From Bacteroidota bacterium (GTDB taxonomy: Bacteria > Bacteroidota > Ignavibacteria > Ignavibacteriales > Melioribacteraceae), in NCBI GenBank assembly GCA_023397505.1, contig JAEWUC010000005.1, positions 62,001-126,000 on the forward strand: 64,000 bases of DNA, read 5' to 3'. Of the stretch, positions 1 to 9,429 are shown one piece after another. The position numbers and the translations under genes are program-made. The notes beneath the pieces were generated by a model. That model was not told where the DNA came from. It searched no databases and saw nothing but the letters and a program-made list of their open reading frames with translations. Position 1 is the stretch's first letter. Every line of letters starts with the position of its first letter.

Positions 1-576
1 TAATGCAACACTCATCTCTTCATTTGTTGAAGCACTATGTGCTTCAATTTTTGCTGTATATGAACCAGCCGGCAATTTTGCACCATTATTATCGGTAAAA
101 TCCCAGGAAAGTTTATTCTCACCTTCAGCCAATTCTGCATTATCTATAGTTCTTACTAAAGTGCCTTTAGAGTCGTAAATATTTATTTTACAATCGCTGG
201 CATAAGAAGGTAAATTATAACTTAAATCTATTTGTTCCTGACCTGAGTATTTAATGGAACTCGCTGAAACTTTTACATCGTTGCCAACCAATGTTGCTAT
301 TAAAGTATTATTTATTGATTGTGTTAAATAATAATTGGATTCCATGCTTTGAGATACTGAGTCGTTCAAATTTGTAAGTTGTTCTAAAGAACTGAATTGC
401 GCCAACTGTGCAGCATATTCGGTTCCGTCCATTGGATTTAGAGGATCTTGATTTTTTAATTGTGCAATCATCAATTTTAAAAACGCATCTTTATCCATTG
501 TAGAATTTCCGCTGACAGTTGAAGCCTGCGTATTATAAGTTGAATTGCTGAATAAACTATCAATACTGTTTGTCAT
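1..576 (-). CDS. flgD: Flagellar hook-capping protein FlgD (3' end cut by window)
   Basis: This reads as 192 codons open to the window edge, so the C-terminus is missing. FlgD is the scaffold that caps the growing hook and guides hook-subunit assembly. The N-terminus carries the typical FlgD signature near residues 26-65, with FLKLMIAQLKNQDPLNPMD followed by a QLAQFSSLEQL stretch. Further on is an immunoglobulin-like segment with GNDVKVS and LPAGSYTAKIEA, as in the FlgD tudor/FnIII region. The ATG has an AAGGAG ribosome site that overlaps the fliK stop codon, so the two genes are translationally close. It is the last gene seen of the flgB-to-flgD operon. Confidence 0.93.
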   Translation of the reverse strand, partial: MTNSIDSLFSNSTYNTQASTVSGNSTMDKDAFLKLMIAQLKNQDPLNPMDGTEYAAQLAQFSSLEQLTNLNDSVSQSMESNYYLTQSINNTLIATLVGNDVKVSASSIKYSGQEQIDLSYNLPSYASDCKINIYDSKGTLVRTIDNAELAEGENKLSWDFTDNNGAKLPAGSYTAKIEAHSASTNEEMSVAL

Positions 577-585
577 TTCATCTCC

Positions 586-2691
586 TTAAGCAATATAATC
601 GTAAGTGTTATAGCCAAGATTTTTTACTTTTACCGGATTTGGTAAATCGCTGATTACAAGCTTTTTGTCTGTTCCGCCGTCTTTACGTTTCATTTTTCCA
701 TGCGGAGTTGATTTATCTTCCGAATTGTTTACGGAGACATTCAATGATGCAAGTTGAATTCCGCTCTGGTTTAGAGATGTTTTCAAACTGTCAGCTTGTG
801 TTAAAATCATTTGACGGATTGAATCGCTTGCAACATTAATTTTTGCGGAAACTGATTTATCGGTTATATCAAGACTAACTTTTACCGCTCCCAATTCTTC
901 AGGATAAAGATTGATTGTTACGGCTTTTCTTTCACCGCTTTTAATGATATTCTCAATTTCATTCATCAATCTCGATTGTTCAACAAGTTTTACCGAGTCC
1001 TTTATTTCCTTTCCTATATGTTCAGTCTTGCTAACATTTGCAAATATTTTTTCAAAGTTATTCTGCTGTTGACTATCCGGCTTCTGTTTATCTGTTTCAT
1101 TGTTCGAAGTAACGGTTTTAGAGGTTTTTTCTTTAGCCGAAAGTACTCCGTTTAATTCCGATTTGCTGCTATTTTCTTTTTCGGTTTGATTTTTTTTGTC
1201 GATAATCGAAGCATTTATAGATTGATCTTGTCTTTCAGTTACAATATCTGAAGATGCTGTTGTAATTTTTTGAGAATTGTTGTGCAATTCGGTAGTCTGT
1301 TTTTGAATATCTAATTTTTCTTGCTTGCTTCCCGTCTGCTTCGACTGTTTTACTTCACCATCCTTCTCAATCGGTAATTCAGTTGTATCCTGAGTTTGTG
1401 CAGCTTTCTCAGAAAATATTCCATTTGCCGATTCAACATTGGTTTTCGAACTTATTTTTGATTTTTCACCATCAGTAATTTCTGTGTTTGTTTTAGTTGC
1501 CGTAACATTAACTGAATTATTTTCAACCGGTAATTTTGTTACTTTCGCAACATCGATTGTATTATTTTTTCCCTCATGTCTTGCTGAATCGTTTTCAACG
1601 GTAATAACTTCAACCTTAATTTTACCCTCAAAATATTCTTTCGACTCCGGCATTTTATCAACTTTATTTACATTCGATGTAACTTTTTTATCCCCTAATT
1701 CTTCGCCGGCGCCATTGTTCTGAAATACTATTTTGTTCTCTGCATTTTCATCCAGCTTAGTTGAGTTTTTCTTCATCATCACAGAATTGTCTGATAAAGA
1801 ATTCACCGTACCAGATTTAGTTGCATTATTTTTTAAAGCTTCGGATATGGCTGCAGTTTGTTTAATATTTTTTTCTTCTGCATTAAAATTAGGTGCTGCA
1901 TTAACCGTACTTTCAGTTTTTGCCGAAGAAGATTCCGGTTTTTCCAAATCAGTCGGAATTACGTCTTGCTTTTCACTTATCATTACATCTGTTTTTTCAA
2001 GCTTTAAGTCGGGACTAATGTTTTGTGCAATTTGGTTCGATTTAAACTGGTCACTAATTTTTACAAGTACTTTCCCGTTTTGCAAAGGATGCAATTCAAT
2101 GGAAATATCATTCTGTTTAATCAATAAATATTGCTCATCATTCTTCTCAAGCGAGTTGAGAATTCCGTTGATTTCGGCTACGAATTCACTCAATTCTTTC
2201 GATATCTCGATATTACCTTCAATATAATTATTGTCCTTTAGCGCATTACCGGCAAGTATGTTTAGCACAACAGCAAGATCATTATCATCAATTTCGAAAT
2301 CTTTATTAATTATCGGGGTTGTCTCGTTCTGATTTGTTAAACCTGTTAAATACATCTGCAAACTTTCAAGTAAAACTGAAGGGTCCTCTGAAATCAACTT
2401 TTGAATTTCGCTTGTATCCGCACTTATTAAATTTATTTTCATAAGTTTTTCGTACAATTCAACTTCTGCGTCCGAAATAATCAACGAGTTCACATCTGCA
2501 TCGGTAGTTTGCTGATCAACTTGTCCATTCTTCTCAGTTTGAACATTGATGCCGTTTTGCTCGGTTTTTGATAAAATTACTTTTATTATATCCGAGAATA
2601 AATATGTTGTTTTTTGATTTGCGATTCCGCTGCCAAATAATTGGGATTCGCCTTCACTTGGTTTTTGGATGTAAACTGGGTTAAATACCAT
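586..2691 (-). CDS. fliK: Flagellar hook-length control protein FliK
   Basis: The 701-residue protein fits FliK, the secreted molecular ruler that sets hook length and switches export specificity. The C-terminal 130 residues hold the conserved Flg_hook domain, with LYPEELGAVKVSLDI and then LKTSLNQSGIQLASLNV. The middle 400 residues are low complexity and rich in K, E, N, T and S, as is usual for the variable ruler part. It is long for the family (often 400-500), so the ruler segment may be extended. The start codon overlaps the stop of the upstream gene by one base (TAATG). The position between the MotE-like gene and flgD is the common one. Confidence 0.9.
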   Translation of the reverse strand: MVFNPVYIQKPSEGESQLFGSGIANQKTTYLFSDIIKVILSKTEQNGINVQTEKNGQVDQQTTDADVNSLIISDAEVELYEKLMKINLISADTSEIQKLISEDPSVLLESLQMYLTGLTNQNETTPIINKDFEIDDNDLAVVLNILAGNALKDNNYIEGNIEISKELSEFVAEINGILNSLEKNDEQYLLIKQNDISIELHPLQNGKVLVKISDQFKSNQIAQNISPDLKLEKTDVMISEKQDVIPTDLEKPESSSAKTESTVNAAPNFNAEEKNIKQTAAISEALKNNATKSGTVNSLSDNSVMMKKNSTKLDENAENKIVFQNNGAGEELGDKKVTSNVNKVDKMPESKEYFEGKIKVEVITVENDSARHEGKNNTIDVAKVTKLPVENNSVNVTATKTNTEITDGEKSKISSKTNVESANGIFSEKAAQTQDTTELPIEKDGEVKQSKQTGSKQEKLDIQKQTTELHNNSQKITTASSDIVTERQDQSINASIIDKKNQTEKENSSKSELNGVLSAKEKTSKTVTSNNETDKQKPDSQQQNNFEKIFANVSKTEHIGKEIKDSVKLVEQSRLMNEIENIIKSGERKAVTINLYPEELGAVKVSLDITDKSVSAKINVASDSIRQMILTQADSLKTSLNQSGIQLASLNVSVNNSEDKSTPHGKMKRKDGGTDKKLVISDLPNPVKVKNLGYNTYDYIA

Positions 2692-3338
2692 TATAGTGCC
2701 TTTGTTATTCTTATTGCAATTTCGGGATCAAGTTCGGCTAGAATTTTTGCTGCTTTCTTTTTATTCATCTTAAATATCACTTCTCTCGATTCATTATCGG
2801 AGTAACTTTGAATTATTTTAGCAGCTTTTTTAGGATCCATCGATTCATATAACTTTGCCGTTTCTTTTGCCCACAAATCAAATTTCTTTTCGTCCATTTT
2901 TTTTGATTCGGCAGTAGCAACCGCTTTTAATGAATCTTCTCTTTGAGAATTAGTTTTTATTTCATCAGCCTTGTCTTGGTTATTTTTTTTGCCCTGTTGT
3001 TTTTCAAGCAGCGCAATTTTGTTTCGTAAAATACTGAGCGAATCCAGAAGTGACTTATCAACTTCATACTTAACTACGGCAGTATCTTGACCGGCAGTTT
3101 CGTTTTCCAAAACAACAGATTCCGATAAATCATCCGCAATCTCTTCTTCAGGTGCTTGTTGTTCAATCTGTTCTGTATTTTCTTCATTAACACTTGCCGC
3201 GATTATTTTGGATGCTTGCGGAGATGAGAAATCAAATTTGAAAATGTTGTTGAACGTTGAGTTCATGTAGATTATCGCGGCCGTTACAATCACGAATGCG
3301 CCGCCGAATACAATACCGTAAACAAGCTTCTCTTTCAT
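2691..3338 (-). CDS. MotE-like flagellar protein with MgtE-N-type C-terminal domain
   Basis: The 215-residue protein has one N-terminal membrane segment (about residues 8-26), an acidic linker, a coiled coil around residues 95-150 and a C-terminal helical domain. That domain contains LYESMDPKKAAKIIQSY and KILAELDPEIAIRITKAL, which match the FliG/MgtE N-domain-like fold of the MotE family. MotE proteins sit between fliJ and fliK in many flagellar operons and are reported to assist the motor or stator. The start overlaps fliJ by four bases. The assignment rests on domain order and location; the exact role here is inferred. Confidence 0.72.
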   Translation of the reverse strand: MKEKLVYGIVFGGAFVIVTAAIIYMNSTFNNIFKFDFSSPQASKIIAASVNEENTEQIEQQAPEEEIADDLSESVVLENETAGQDTAVVKYEVDKSLLDSLSILRNKIALLEKQQGKKNNQDKADEIKTNSQREDSLKAVATAESKKMDEKKFDLWAKETAKLYESMDPKKAAKIIQSYSDNESREVIFKMNKKKAAKILAELDPEIAIRITKAL

Positions 3339-3772
3339 GATTTGTTCCTCGCAAATTTTTGAACCGCAACCTCGTCGATTTTTCCGTTCTCCAGCCTATT
3401 TTGTTCAATGTTAAATTTTGCACGCATGTTATCTTCGAGTTTATCAAAAATTTTATGTTCTTTATTTTTTTTCTCGAGTTCAGACATCACAAATTGTTTC
3501 TTGATTAACAGTTCCTGCATTTCTTTTTTTGCCGCTTCAATTTTGTTTTCAACTATATGTTCGCTTGATTTCTTAAACTGTATCAAGGAAATCTTCATGT
3601 TTTTTTCCGCAAAACTTTTTTTTAACTCTTCCAATTCGTTAAACAGATTATCCGTTTTTTCCTGGAGTTCTTTAATCTCCAATTCAACTTCGGCCAATTC
3701 TTTTTCGGTTTTTTTCTTTAGCTGCTCTTTAACTTTCTTAACCGCATCGAATTTATAAACAAAAGCCGCCAT
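3335..3772 (-). CDS. fliJ: Flagellar export protein FliJ
   Basis: The 145-residue, highly charged protein is nearly all alpha-helical coiled coil (LEELKKSFAEKNMKISLIQ and similar heptads) and has no membrane segment. This is the size and shape of FliJ, the central stalk of the FliI ATPase ring that couples export to proton flow. FliJ sequences diverge strongly, so the call rests largely on the place directly after fliI and before the MotE-like gene. It starts four bases after the fliI stop and overlaps the next gene by four bases, which argues for tight co-translation. Confidence 0.83.
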   Translation of the reverse strand: MAAFVYKFDAVKKVKEQLKKKTEKELAEVELEIKELQEKTDNLFNELEELKKSFAEKNMKISLIQFKKSSEHIVENKIEAAKKEMQELLIKKQFVMSELEKKNKEHKIFDKLEDNMRAKFNIEQNRLENGKIDEVAVQKFARNKS

Positions 3773-3776
3773 TGTT

Positions 3777-5102
3777 TTATCCTAATGAAACTTCTATTAT
3801 ATCGTGTAATTTTTTAACAGTATCGGCATACAAAGATTTTTCTTTCATATCCTGCTTTATAAACGAGCGCAGTGAGCCAATCTTTGAAAGCGCATGATCT
3901 ATTTGCGGATTACTTCCTTTTACATATGCGCCAATATTAATTAAATCTTCCGCTTCGTTATATGTTGAAAGTACTTCGCTGAAAGTCATTGCACGGTTGC
4001 GGTGATCTTGCGTAACAACATCGGGCATTACACGGCTTACACTTTGCAAAATATCTATTGCCGGGTATTGTCCCCGGTTCGCAAGTTTTCTCGATAATAC
4101 GATATGACCGTCAAGAATCGAACGTACTGCATCGGCTATCGGCTCAGTCATATCATCGCCGTCTACGAGTACTGTATAAAATCCTGTGATTGAACCTTTA
4201 TCCGTGGTTCCCGCTCTTTCCAAAAGTTTTGGCAGCATTGCAAATACCGATGGTGTATATCCTTTTGTAGTTGGCGGCTCACCGACAGTTAAGCCAATTT
4301 CACGTTGAGCCATCGCGAAGCGAGTTACGGAATCCATCATAAGAACTACGTTCATTCCGAGATCGCGGAAGTATTCCGCTATTGTCGTTCCGATATACGC
4401 GCCTTTCATTCTTATCAGAGCAGATTTATCACTTGTTGCGACAACAACAACAGATTTTTTCAAACCTTCTTCGCCTAAATCTTTTTCAATAAATTCCCGT
4501 ACTTCCCTGCCGCGTTCACCAATTAAAGTAATCACATTAACATCTGCGTTTGTATTTCTCGCTATCATTCCAAGCGTAACACTTTTACCAACGCCGCTGC
4601 CTGCAAATATTCCAACTCTTTGACCTTTACCTACAGTTAACAATCCGTCAATTGCACGCACGCCGGTTTGAAGCGGCGATTGAATTCTTTTTCTTGTTAA
4701 AGGATTTGGCGGTTCTCTATAAATATTACGAATGGAAGAATATTTGATTTCGCCTTTTCCATCTATTGGGTTTCCCAATCCGTCAATTACCCTTCCGAGT
4801 AACCCGTTTCCAACGGGAATAGCAAAACTTTCTCCCGAAGCAATAATTTCACATGCGGGAGAAATCTTGTGAACTTCTCCCAATGCGATTGATAGGACTT
4901 TACCGTTCTTAAATCCTACCACTTCGGATTTACAAACTTCGTTGCCTTTATTATCTACAACTCTGCATACTTCATCCAATGCCACATTTGGTCCAGTTGA
5001 AACAATCACCAACCCGGTAACATCCGTAACCTTGCCGTTTACCTTAATAATATCGGCATTCTCGATAACCGGTTTACATCTTTCCAAAATATTAGTTGGC
5101 AT
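3777..5102 (-). CDS. fliI: Flagellum-specific ATPase FliI
   Basis: The 441-residue protein is the flagellar type III export ATPase, a relative of the F1 beta subunit. It has Walker A GSGVGKS at residues 168-174, the following LIGERGREVREF segment, the Walker B region VVLMMDSVTRFA, and the family signature PAIDILQSVSRVMP. Length and motif spacing are normal for FliI. The start overlaps the end of fliH by 11 bases, as expected for partners of one soluble complex (FliH2-FliI). FliH and FliJ are its direct neighbours. Confidence 0.96.
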   Translation of the reverse strand: MPTNILERCKPVIENADIIKVNGKVTDVTGLVIVSTGPNVALDEVCRVVDNKGNEVCKSEVVGFKNGKVLSIALGEVHKISPACEIIASGESFAIPVGNGLLGRVIDGLGNPIDGKGEIKYSSIRNIYREPPNPLTRKRIQSPLQTGVRAIDGLLTVGKGQRVGIFAGSGVGKSVTLGMIARNTNADVNVITLIGERGREVREFIEKDLGEEGLKKSVVVVATSDKSALIRMKGAYIGTTIAEYFRDLGMNVVLMMDSVTRFAMAQREIGLTVGEPPTTKGYTPSVFAMLPKLLERAGTTDKGSITGFYTVLVDGDDMTEPIADAVRSILDGHIVLSRKLANRGQYPAIDILQSVSRVMPDVVTQDHRNRAMTFSEVLSTYNEAEDLINIGAYVKGSNPQIDHALSKIGSLRSFIKQDMKEKSLYADTVKKLHDIIEVSLG

Positions 5103-5730
5103 TTTCCGAACCGTTAATTAAAACTTTTTGATCTAAAATTTTTTTCAATTCTTTTAATTGTGTACTTATTCTCGCGTCAACATTGCCAATATCGGTTTCT
5201 ATCAAACATCCGCCTGCGTCTATTGTATCATCGGCTTCAAATTTTATTTTAGAATAAGAAGCATCGTTTAACAAACTTTTACTTTCATTATTAAGATTGT
5301 TCAAATCGGTTGAATTAAGTTTTATTATAACACTGTTTGCGCCTAGAACTTTTTTCATCGACTCGCTAAGTATTTGATTGATCGCGGAATGTCTTTCGAC
5401 TGAATCTCTAACGATCTTTTCAGCAACTACAAAAGCTAATTCACAAACTACTTTATCGAATGAATCGTCGTATTCGGTAAGTTTTGCTTCCACGGAATTC
5501 ATAATGTTATTAAACTCATCATATTTTTGATTCAACCCGTCGTCATATTTTTTTTCAAGTTCATTTACCGCTTTCCTGTAACCTTCGGAATAACCTCGTT
5601 CATATGCATTGTGAATCTGAAGCTGCATTTGATCTTCATCGTTCGCGTTAACCGAATATGATGCGCCGTCAACGCCGCGGACTTTAACATTAAGTTTCCC
5701 GTTTTTATTTATCTTAAGAACATTAGACAT
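5092..5730 (-). CDS. fliH: Flagellar export regulator FliH
   Basis: FliH binds the FliI ATPase and docks it at the export gate. The chosen start gives MSNVLKINKN and 212 residues. It lies after the GGAAGAAG ribosome site and overlaps fliG by eight bases; a longer reading up to 5784 would add 18 residues entirely inside fliG and lacks such a site. The body has a long charged helix (AYERGYSEGYRKAVNELEKKYDDGLNQ split across the coiled coil) and a C-terminal domain with ELAFVVAEKIVRDSVE, like the V/F-ATPase E-subunit region of FliH. Its place between fliG and fliI is standard. Confidence 0.87.
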   Translation of the reverse strand: MSNVLKINKNGKLNVKVRGVDGASYSVNANDEDQMQLQIHNAYERGYSEGYRKAVNELEKKYDDGLNQKYDEFNNIMNSVEAKLTEYDDSFDKVVCELAFVVAEKIVRDSVERHSAINQILSESMKKVLGANSVIIKLNSTDLNNLNNESKSLLNDASYSKIKFEADDTIDAGGCLIETDIGNVDARISTQLKELKKILDQKVLINGSENAN

Positions 5731-6775
5731 AAACTTCTTCCATGCTTCCGCGCAAGTTGAGTGAAATTTCACCTGTTTCTTCAAGATTTTTAACTACTTC
5801 AATTATACGGGATTGAGCGGCTTCTACTTCCTTAAGTTTAACCATGCCCATGTATTGAAGTTCTTCTTTCAAAAGATCGCTTGCGCGTTCGGACATGTTA
5901 GCAAAAATTTTATTGCGCAATTTTTCGTCTGCGGTTTTCAAAGCGAGAACAAGATCTTTTCTATCAATTTCCCTAAGTACTTTTTGAAGATCTTTATCCT
6001 GGATATTTACTAGATCGTCGAATAAGAACATTAATCTTTGAATTTCACCGGCGACTTGAGGATCTTCGCTTTCAATTTTATCCAAGATATCTTTACTTAA
6101 AGAAATGCTGGCTCTGTTTAGAATCTGCGCGAGTGCTTTTGGTCCGCCGATTTTTCCAACTGTTTGATTCATTGTAAGACTTGCCATTTCATCAACAGTC
6201 TTTTCAATTCTTTTTAAAGTTTGCGGTGCAATTTTACCGAGTGTTGCTATTCTAAATGCAACTTCTGTTCGCTGGTTATCAGGAAGTTCGCGCAAAGCAT
6301 TTGCCGTTTGATCCGGGCTAAGATGCGATAGAATAAGCGCAATAGTTTGCGGATGTTCTTTGTTAAGAAAATTTACAAGCTGTGTTGAATCAACTTTTTT
6401 GAGAATGTCGAAACCGCGCAATGTTGTTAGATTTTTTACCTTCTCAATTATTTCAACTGCTTTCGAAAGCCCGAATGATTTTTCGAGAATTGCTTGGGCG
6501 TAATCGATACCGCCTTCAAGCATGTACTCGCGGGCGGTAACCATGTTATAAAATTCTAATAGAATTTGATCCACTGTTTGCGACGGCGTATTTCTCACTT
6601 GAGAAATCTCAGCCGAAATTTGTTCAACATCGCCCGCTTCAAGATACTTAAATACCTCGGCGGCAGTTTCAACATCAAGCGCTATCATCAATAATGCAGC
6701 TTTCTGCACACCGGTTAAGCCATGCTGTGCAACGCCGCCTTTTTCCCTTGATTTCATTTTCTCATTAGTATTCAT
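5723..6775 (-). CDS. fliG: Flagellar motor switch protein FliG
   Basis: The 350-residue protein is the rotor component that contacts the stator and the FliF ring. It shows the N-terminal GVQKAALLMIALDVETAAE segment, the middle-domain EHPQTIALILSHL motif (the conserved EHPQ residues that bind FliM), and a C-terminal armadillo-like domain with LVLALKTADEKLRNKIFANMS. The charged C-terminal helix contains the residues usually involved in torque. It starts 11 bases inside the end of fliF. A second ATG six codons downstream (6757) is also possible, since neither start has a strong ribosome site. Confidence 0.95.
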   Translation of the reverse strand: MNTNEKMKSREKGGVAQHGLTGVQKAALLMIALDVETAAEVFKYLEAGDVEQISAEISQVRNTPSQTVDQILLEFYNMVTAREYMLEGGIDYAQAILEKSFGLSKAVEIIEKVKNLTTLRGFDILKKVDSTQLVNFLNKEHPQTIALILSHLSPDQTANALRELPDNQRTEVAFRIATLGKIAPQTLKRIEKTVDEMASLTMNQTVGKIGGPKALAQILNRASISLSKDILDKIESEDPQVAGEIQRLMFLFDDLVNIQDKDLQKVLREIDRKDLVLALKTADEKLRNKIFANMSERASDLLKEELQYMGMVKLKEVEAAQSRIIEVVKNLEETGEISLNLRGSMEEVYV

Positions 6776-8387
6776 GTTCTTGTAACCACGAGTTTATAAG
6801 TTTAGCAGCTTCCATTGGATTTTTTGCAACATAGTGCGAAATCTTATCTTGTTGCGTTTGTTTTCTAATTGCTTCTTCTGAAATTTCATCTTCAATATCG
6901 CCAATTGGTAATTGCGGACGTTTCTTTTTAGCTGCAGTTAATGGGATTCCTCCTCCTCCGCCGGATTCAAGAGCCGCCTGCATGCTCATATCTGAAGAAT
7001 AATTATCTGCACCATGATACGGACCGCCAAATACAATCTTTTCTGTTTTCAATCTCTTCATCAAACCTTTCATTATGAAAAGCGACGCGCCAATTGCAAC
7101 AACTATAAGAATTAGGTTTGTCCACTTATCCATATCCTTCGGAATTAATGAGCTTTCTTCGTTCAAATCTTCGATGCCTAAATCCTTAACATAATTTTGT
7201 TCAAACGGAATATTTACGATTGAAAAGTTATCGCCGCGTGTATCATCAAATCCCACGGCATTTTTAATCATCATTTCAAGTTTATTCAACTGCTCTTGCG
7301 AGCGCGGCTGGTACTCAATTTCTTTTTTGCCTTTTACATCTTTTTCACTGGCTATATCATTAACCACAGTTGCAATACTTAAGCGTTTTACGTTACCCGT
7401 GCCTTCAATAACTTTTTGAATTGTTTTGCTTACTTCGTAGTTGGTTGTTGTATTTTGATTTGTTTGTTCGTTACTATCGGAAAGATTTTTCCCGTTGTTT
7501 TCACTTGATAATGTTTGTTCACTAATTGCAACTTGAGTATCTGGGTCGTACTGTTCCATTTGCTTTTCAACCTGGTCGAAATTCAAGTCTGCAGTTATCT
7601 GGACAATTGATGTTCCGACTCCAAGAACATTATCAAGCATCCCTTGAGCTTTTTGAAGCAAATATTTCTCAACAGATTGTTTTAATTCATATTGTTTTGA
7701 TGTTGCTATTATTAGGGAATTTTCGTCTTCGTTCTTAGAAAGGAGCCTTCCGCGCGAATCGAGAAGTGATATTTTATTCTGCTCCAAACCTTCAACGCTG
7801 CTAGATACCAAATTTAAAATTGATGTTACACTTTCCTTTGGCAGTGAATTGCCTGAATGTAATTTTAATACTACCGATGCAGTAGTTTGCTTTTCTTCAT
7901 CCTTAAAAATTGATTTTTCGGGAATAACTATATGAACGCGCGCAGCTTCAACTCCTTCAACCTGCATAATCGTTCTCGATAATTCTCCCTCAATCGCTCT
8001 TTTGTAATTTAATTTTTGAATAAACTCCGACATACCCATTGTATTCTTATCAAAGATTTCATAACCGACAACGCCGGAGTTTGGAATTCCTTTGCCGGCT
8101 AAAGTAAGCCGTGTTTCATATACAATTTCATTTGGTACTTTTATTGTTTTTCCATTGTCTTCAATCTTGTAAGGTACTTTATCGTTTGCCAACTGGCTTA
8201 TTACTTTTGATGCGTCGTCTTCATTCAGATTTGTATAAAGAACCGTCATATTGGGTTCGTTCAAAAAACCAACCAGAACACCAAGCAGTATAATTGTACC
8301 AACCGTAACAGCGCCGATCATAATTTTTTGCGGCATTGCAAGACGGTTAAAAATTCCGATTAATTGGCCAAATGGATTTTTGTTCAT
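6765..8387 (-). CDS. fliF: Flagellar MS-ring protein FliF
   Basis: The 540-residue protein forms the inner-membrane MS ring. There is a membrane segment near residues 20-44 and a second near 435-455, with the periplasmic ring-building domains between them. Recognisable motifs are VLYTNLNEDDASKVISQL, the YKRAIEGELSRTIMQVEGV segment, and ARVHIVIPEKSIF. The C-terminal cytoplasmic tail ends in PMEAAKLINSWL, the FliG-binding peptide pattern. Two bases separate it from fliE, and the end overlaps fliG. Confidence 0.95.
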   Translation of the reverse strand: MNKNPFGQLIGIFNRLAMPQKIMIGAVTVGTIILLGVLVGFLNEPNMTVLYTNLNEDDASKVISQLANDKVPYKIEDNGKTIKVPNEIVYETRLTLAGKGIPNSGVVGYEIFDKNTMGMSEFIQKLNYKRAIEGELSRTIMQVEGVEAARVHIVIPEKSIFKDEEKQTTASVVLKLHSGNSLPKESVTSILNLVSSSVEGLEQNKISLLDSRGRLLSKNEDENSLIIATSKQYELKQSVEKYLLQKAQGMLDNVLGVGTSIVQITADLNFDQVEKQMEQYDPDTQVAISEQTLSSENNGKNLSDSNEQTNQNTTTNYEVSKTIQKVIEGTGNVKRLSIATVVNDIASEKDVKGKKEIEYQPRSQEQLNKLEMMIKNAVGFDDTRGDNFSIVNIPFEQNYVKDLGIEDLNEESSLIPKDMDKWTNLILIVVAIGASLFIMKGLMKRLKTEKIVFGGPYHGADNYSSDMSMQAALESGGGGGIPLTAAKKKRPQLPIGDIEDEISEEAIRKQTQQDKISHYVAKNPMEAAKLINSWLQEHEY

Positions 8388-8389
8388 AG

Positions 8390-8680
8390 TTATACCGGTA
8401 TTCTTGTTAATTCTTTGTACATGTCAACAGTTTTATTACGTATTTCCATAAGCAATTGAAAAGAGGTTTTAGCTTTTTCACCTGCAATCATTACTTCATG
8501 AAGTTCAACATCTTCGCCGAGAACAAATTGCTTTGTTAATTCAGAAGATTCCTTTTGAGTCTCTTTAACATTATCAACCAAATTTGTAAGTAGGTTTTCA
8601 AATTTATCGTTGCTCTTTTCGGGTTGCGGCTGCAAGATTTTAAATTGGGTACCAAATGAATTTAAGTCGCCTATTTTCAT
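8390..8680 (-). CDS. fliE: Flagellar hook-basal body complex protein FliE
   Basis: The 96-residue protein joins the MS ring to the rod. The C-terminal two thirds match FliE: VKETQKESSELTKQFVLGE, then ELHEVMIAGEKAKTSFQL, and MEIRNKTVDMYKELTRI near the end. The size is normal for the family. The gene sits directly before fliF with a two-base gap. The unusual neighbour is the small unknown gene just upstream, where fliE normally follows flgC. Confidence 0.92.
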   Translation of the reverse strand: MKIGDLNSFGTQFKILQPQPEKSNDKFENLLTNLVDNVKETQKESSELTKQFVLGEDVELHEVMIAGEKAKTSFQLLMEIRNKTVDMYKELTRIPV

Positions 8681-8682
8681 TT

Positions 8683-8925
8683 CTAACCTCTTTTGTCGAA
8701 AACAGTGCCGAGCGTAACGCCCTGCATTTTTCCGTTCTTATGATAAAAATGATAATTCATAACATCTTCTTTACTATCCGGGTAAAGTTTCGCAAAGAAT
8801 TGTTTTTCTTCGTTAGTAATAGTTCCGAGTTTTTGTGTCTGTACTTCCGGTTTTTGAATCGGCTGCTGCGCAGGACGAGAAACTTTATTTGTATAATTAC
8901 CAAATTCAGTAGCGTTTATTTTCAT
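8683..8925 (-). CDS. Unknown 80-residue protein between flgC and fliE
   Basis: I do not recognise a named family. The 80-residue protein begins MKINATEF, like many rod and hook proteins and like FliE, has a proline/glutamine-rich linker (residues 15-32), and ends in a compact segment NYHFYHKNGKMQGVTLG followed by FDKRG. There is no signal peptide or membrane segment. Gaps of two to three bases to fliE and flgC, and conservation of operon frame, support it as a real gene. A place between two rod-region genes suggests a rod-associated or export-related role, which is an inference only. Confidence 0.72.
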   Translation of the reverse strand: MKINATEFGNYTNKVSRPAQQPIQKPEVQTQKLGTITNEEKQFFAKLYPDSKEDVMNYHFYHKNGKMQGVTLGTVFDKRG

Positions 8926-8928
8926 TTA

Positions 8929-9429
8929 TTAAATCTCCAAAGTATCTTTTGCCATTTGTTTAGCCGAATTAAGGGCAGTAAGATTTGCTTCATAGCTTCG
9001 TGTTGCAGATATCATTTCCACCATTTCGGTAATGATGTTTACGTTTGACATTTCAACGTAACCTTTATCGTCGGCGTCGGGATGGTTCGGCATAAAAATT
9101 CTTTCGCCAACAGTTTCGTCTTTAACCAACTCTGCTTTCATACCAATTTGTGCTTCGGGATTTGAAGTCGGCATTTCATTTATAAATCCGCTGTAGTGGC
9201 CGGATTGTGTTGAATTCATTCTCATTTTATTTCCCTCCGATTTAATCGCTTCAGGAAAGGAATTTTTTGCAGTTATTTTAAAGAATTGTCTTTTGTATGC
9301 TTCGTTTTCTTTTGTTTTGGTTGTTTCCGCGTTTGCAATATTTTCGGCGATAAGATTCATACGTTTTCTTTGAACGCTTAAACCTGCCGAACTAATATCG
9401 AACGCTGAAAATTTTCCGCCTATTTTCAT
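8929..9429 (-). CDS. flgC: Flagellar proximal rod protein FlgC
   Basis: The 166-residue protein is a proximal rod subunit. The N-terminus has the rod-family pattern FDISSAGLSVQRKRMNLIAENIANAETT, seen in two parts, and the C-terminus has EMVEMISATRSYEANLTAL, the conserved axial-protein end. The segment PNHPDADDKGYVEMSNVNIITEM is diagnostic for FlgC. It overlaps flgB by four bases. It is slightly longer than the usual 135-150 residues because of an insertion in the middle (KITAKNSFPEAIKSEGN). Confidence 0.95.
   Translation of the reverse strand: MKIGGKFSAFDISSAGLSVQRKRMNLIAENIANAETTKTKENEAYKRQFFKITAKNSFPEAIKSEGNKMRMNSTQSGHYSGFINEMPTSNPEAQIGMKAELVKDETVGERIFMPNHPDADDKGYVEMSNVNIITEMVEMISATRSYEANLTALNSAKQMAKDTLEI

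Noticed and set aside
1439..2227. Two long plus-strand frames (1439-1723 and 1733-2227) opposite fliK
   Set aside because: They are antisense shadows of the low-complexity middle of fliK; they have no ribosome site and no recognisable protein pattern.
3232..3447. Minus-strand frame overlapping fliJ and the MotE-like gene
   Set aside because: It is out of frame with both supported genes, which already have tight 4-base coupling.
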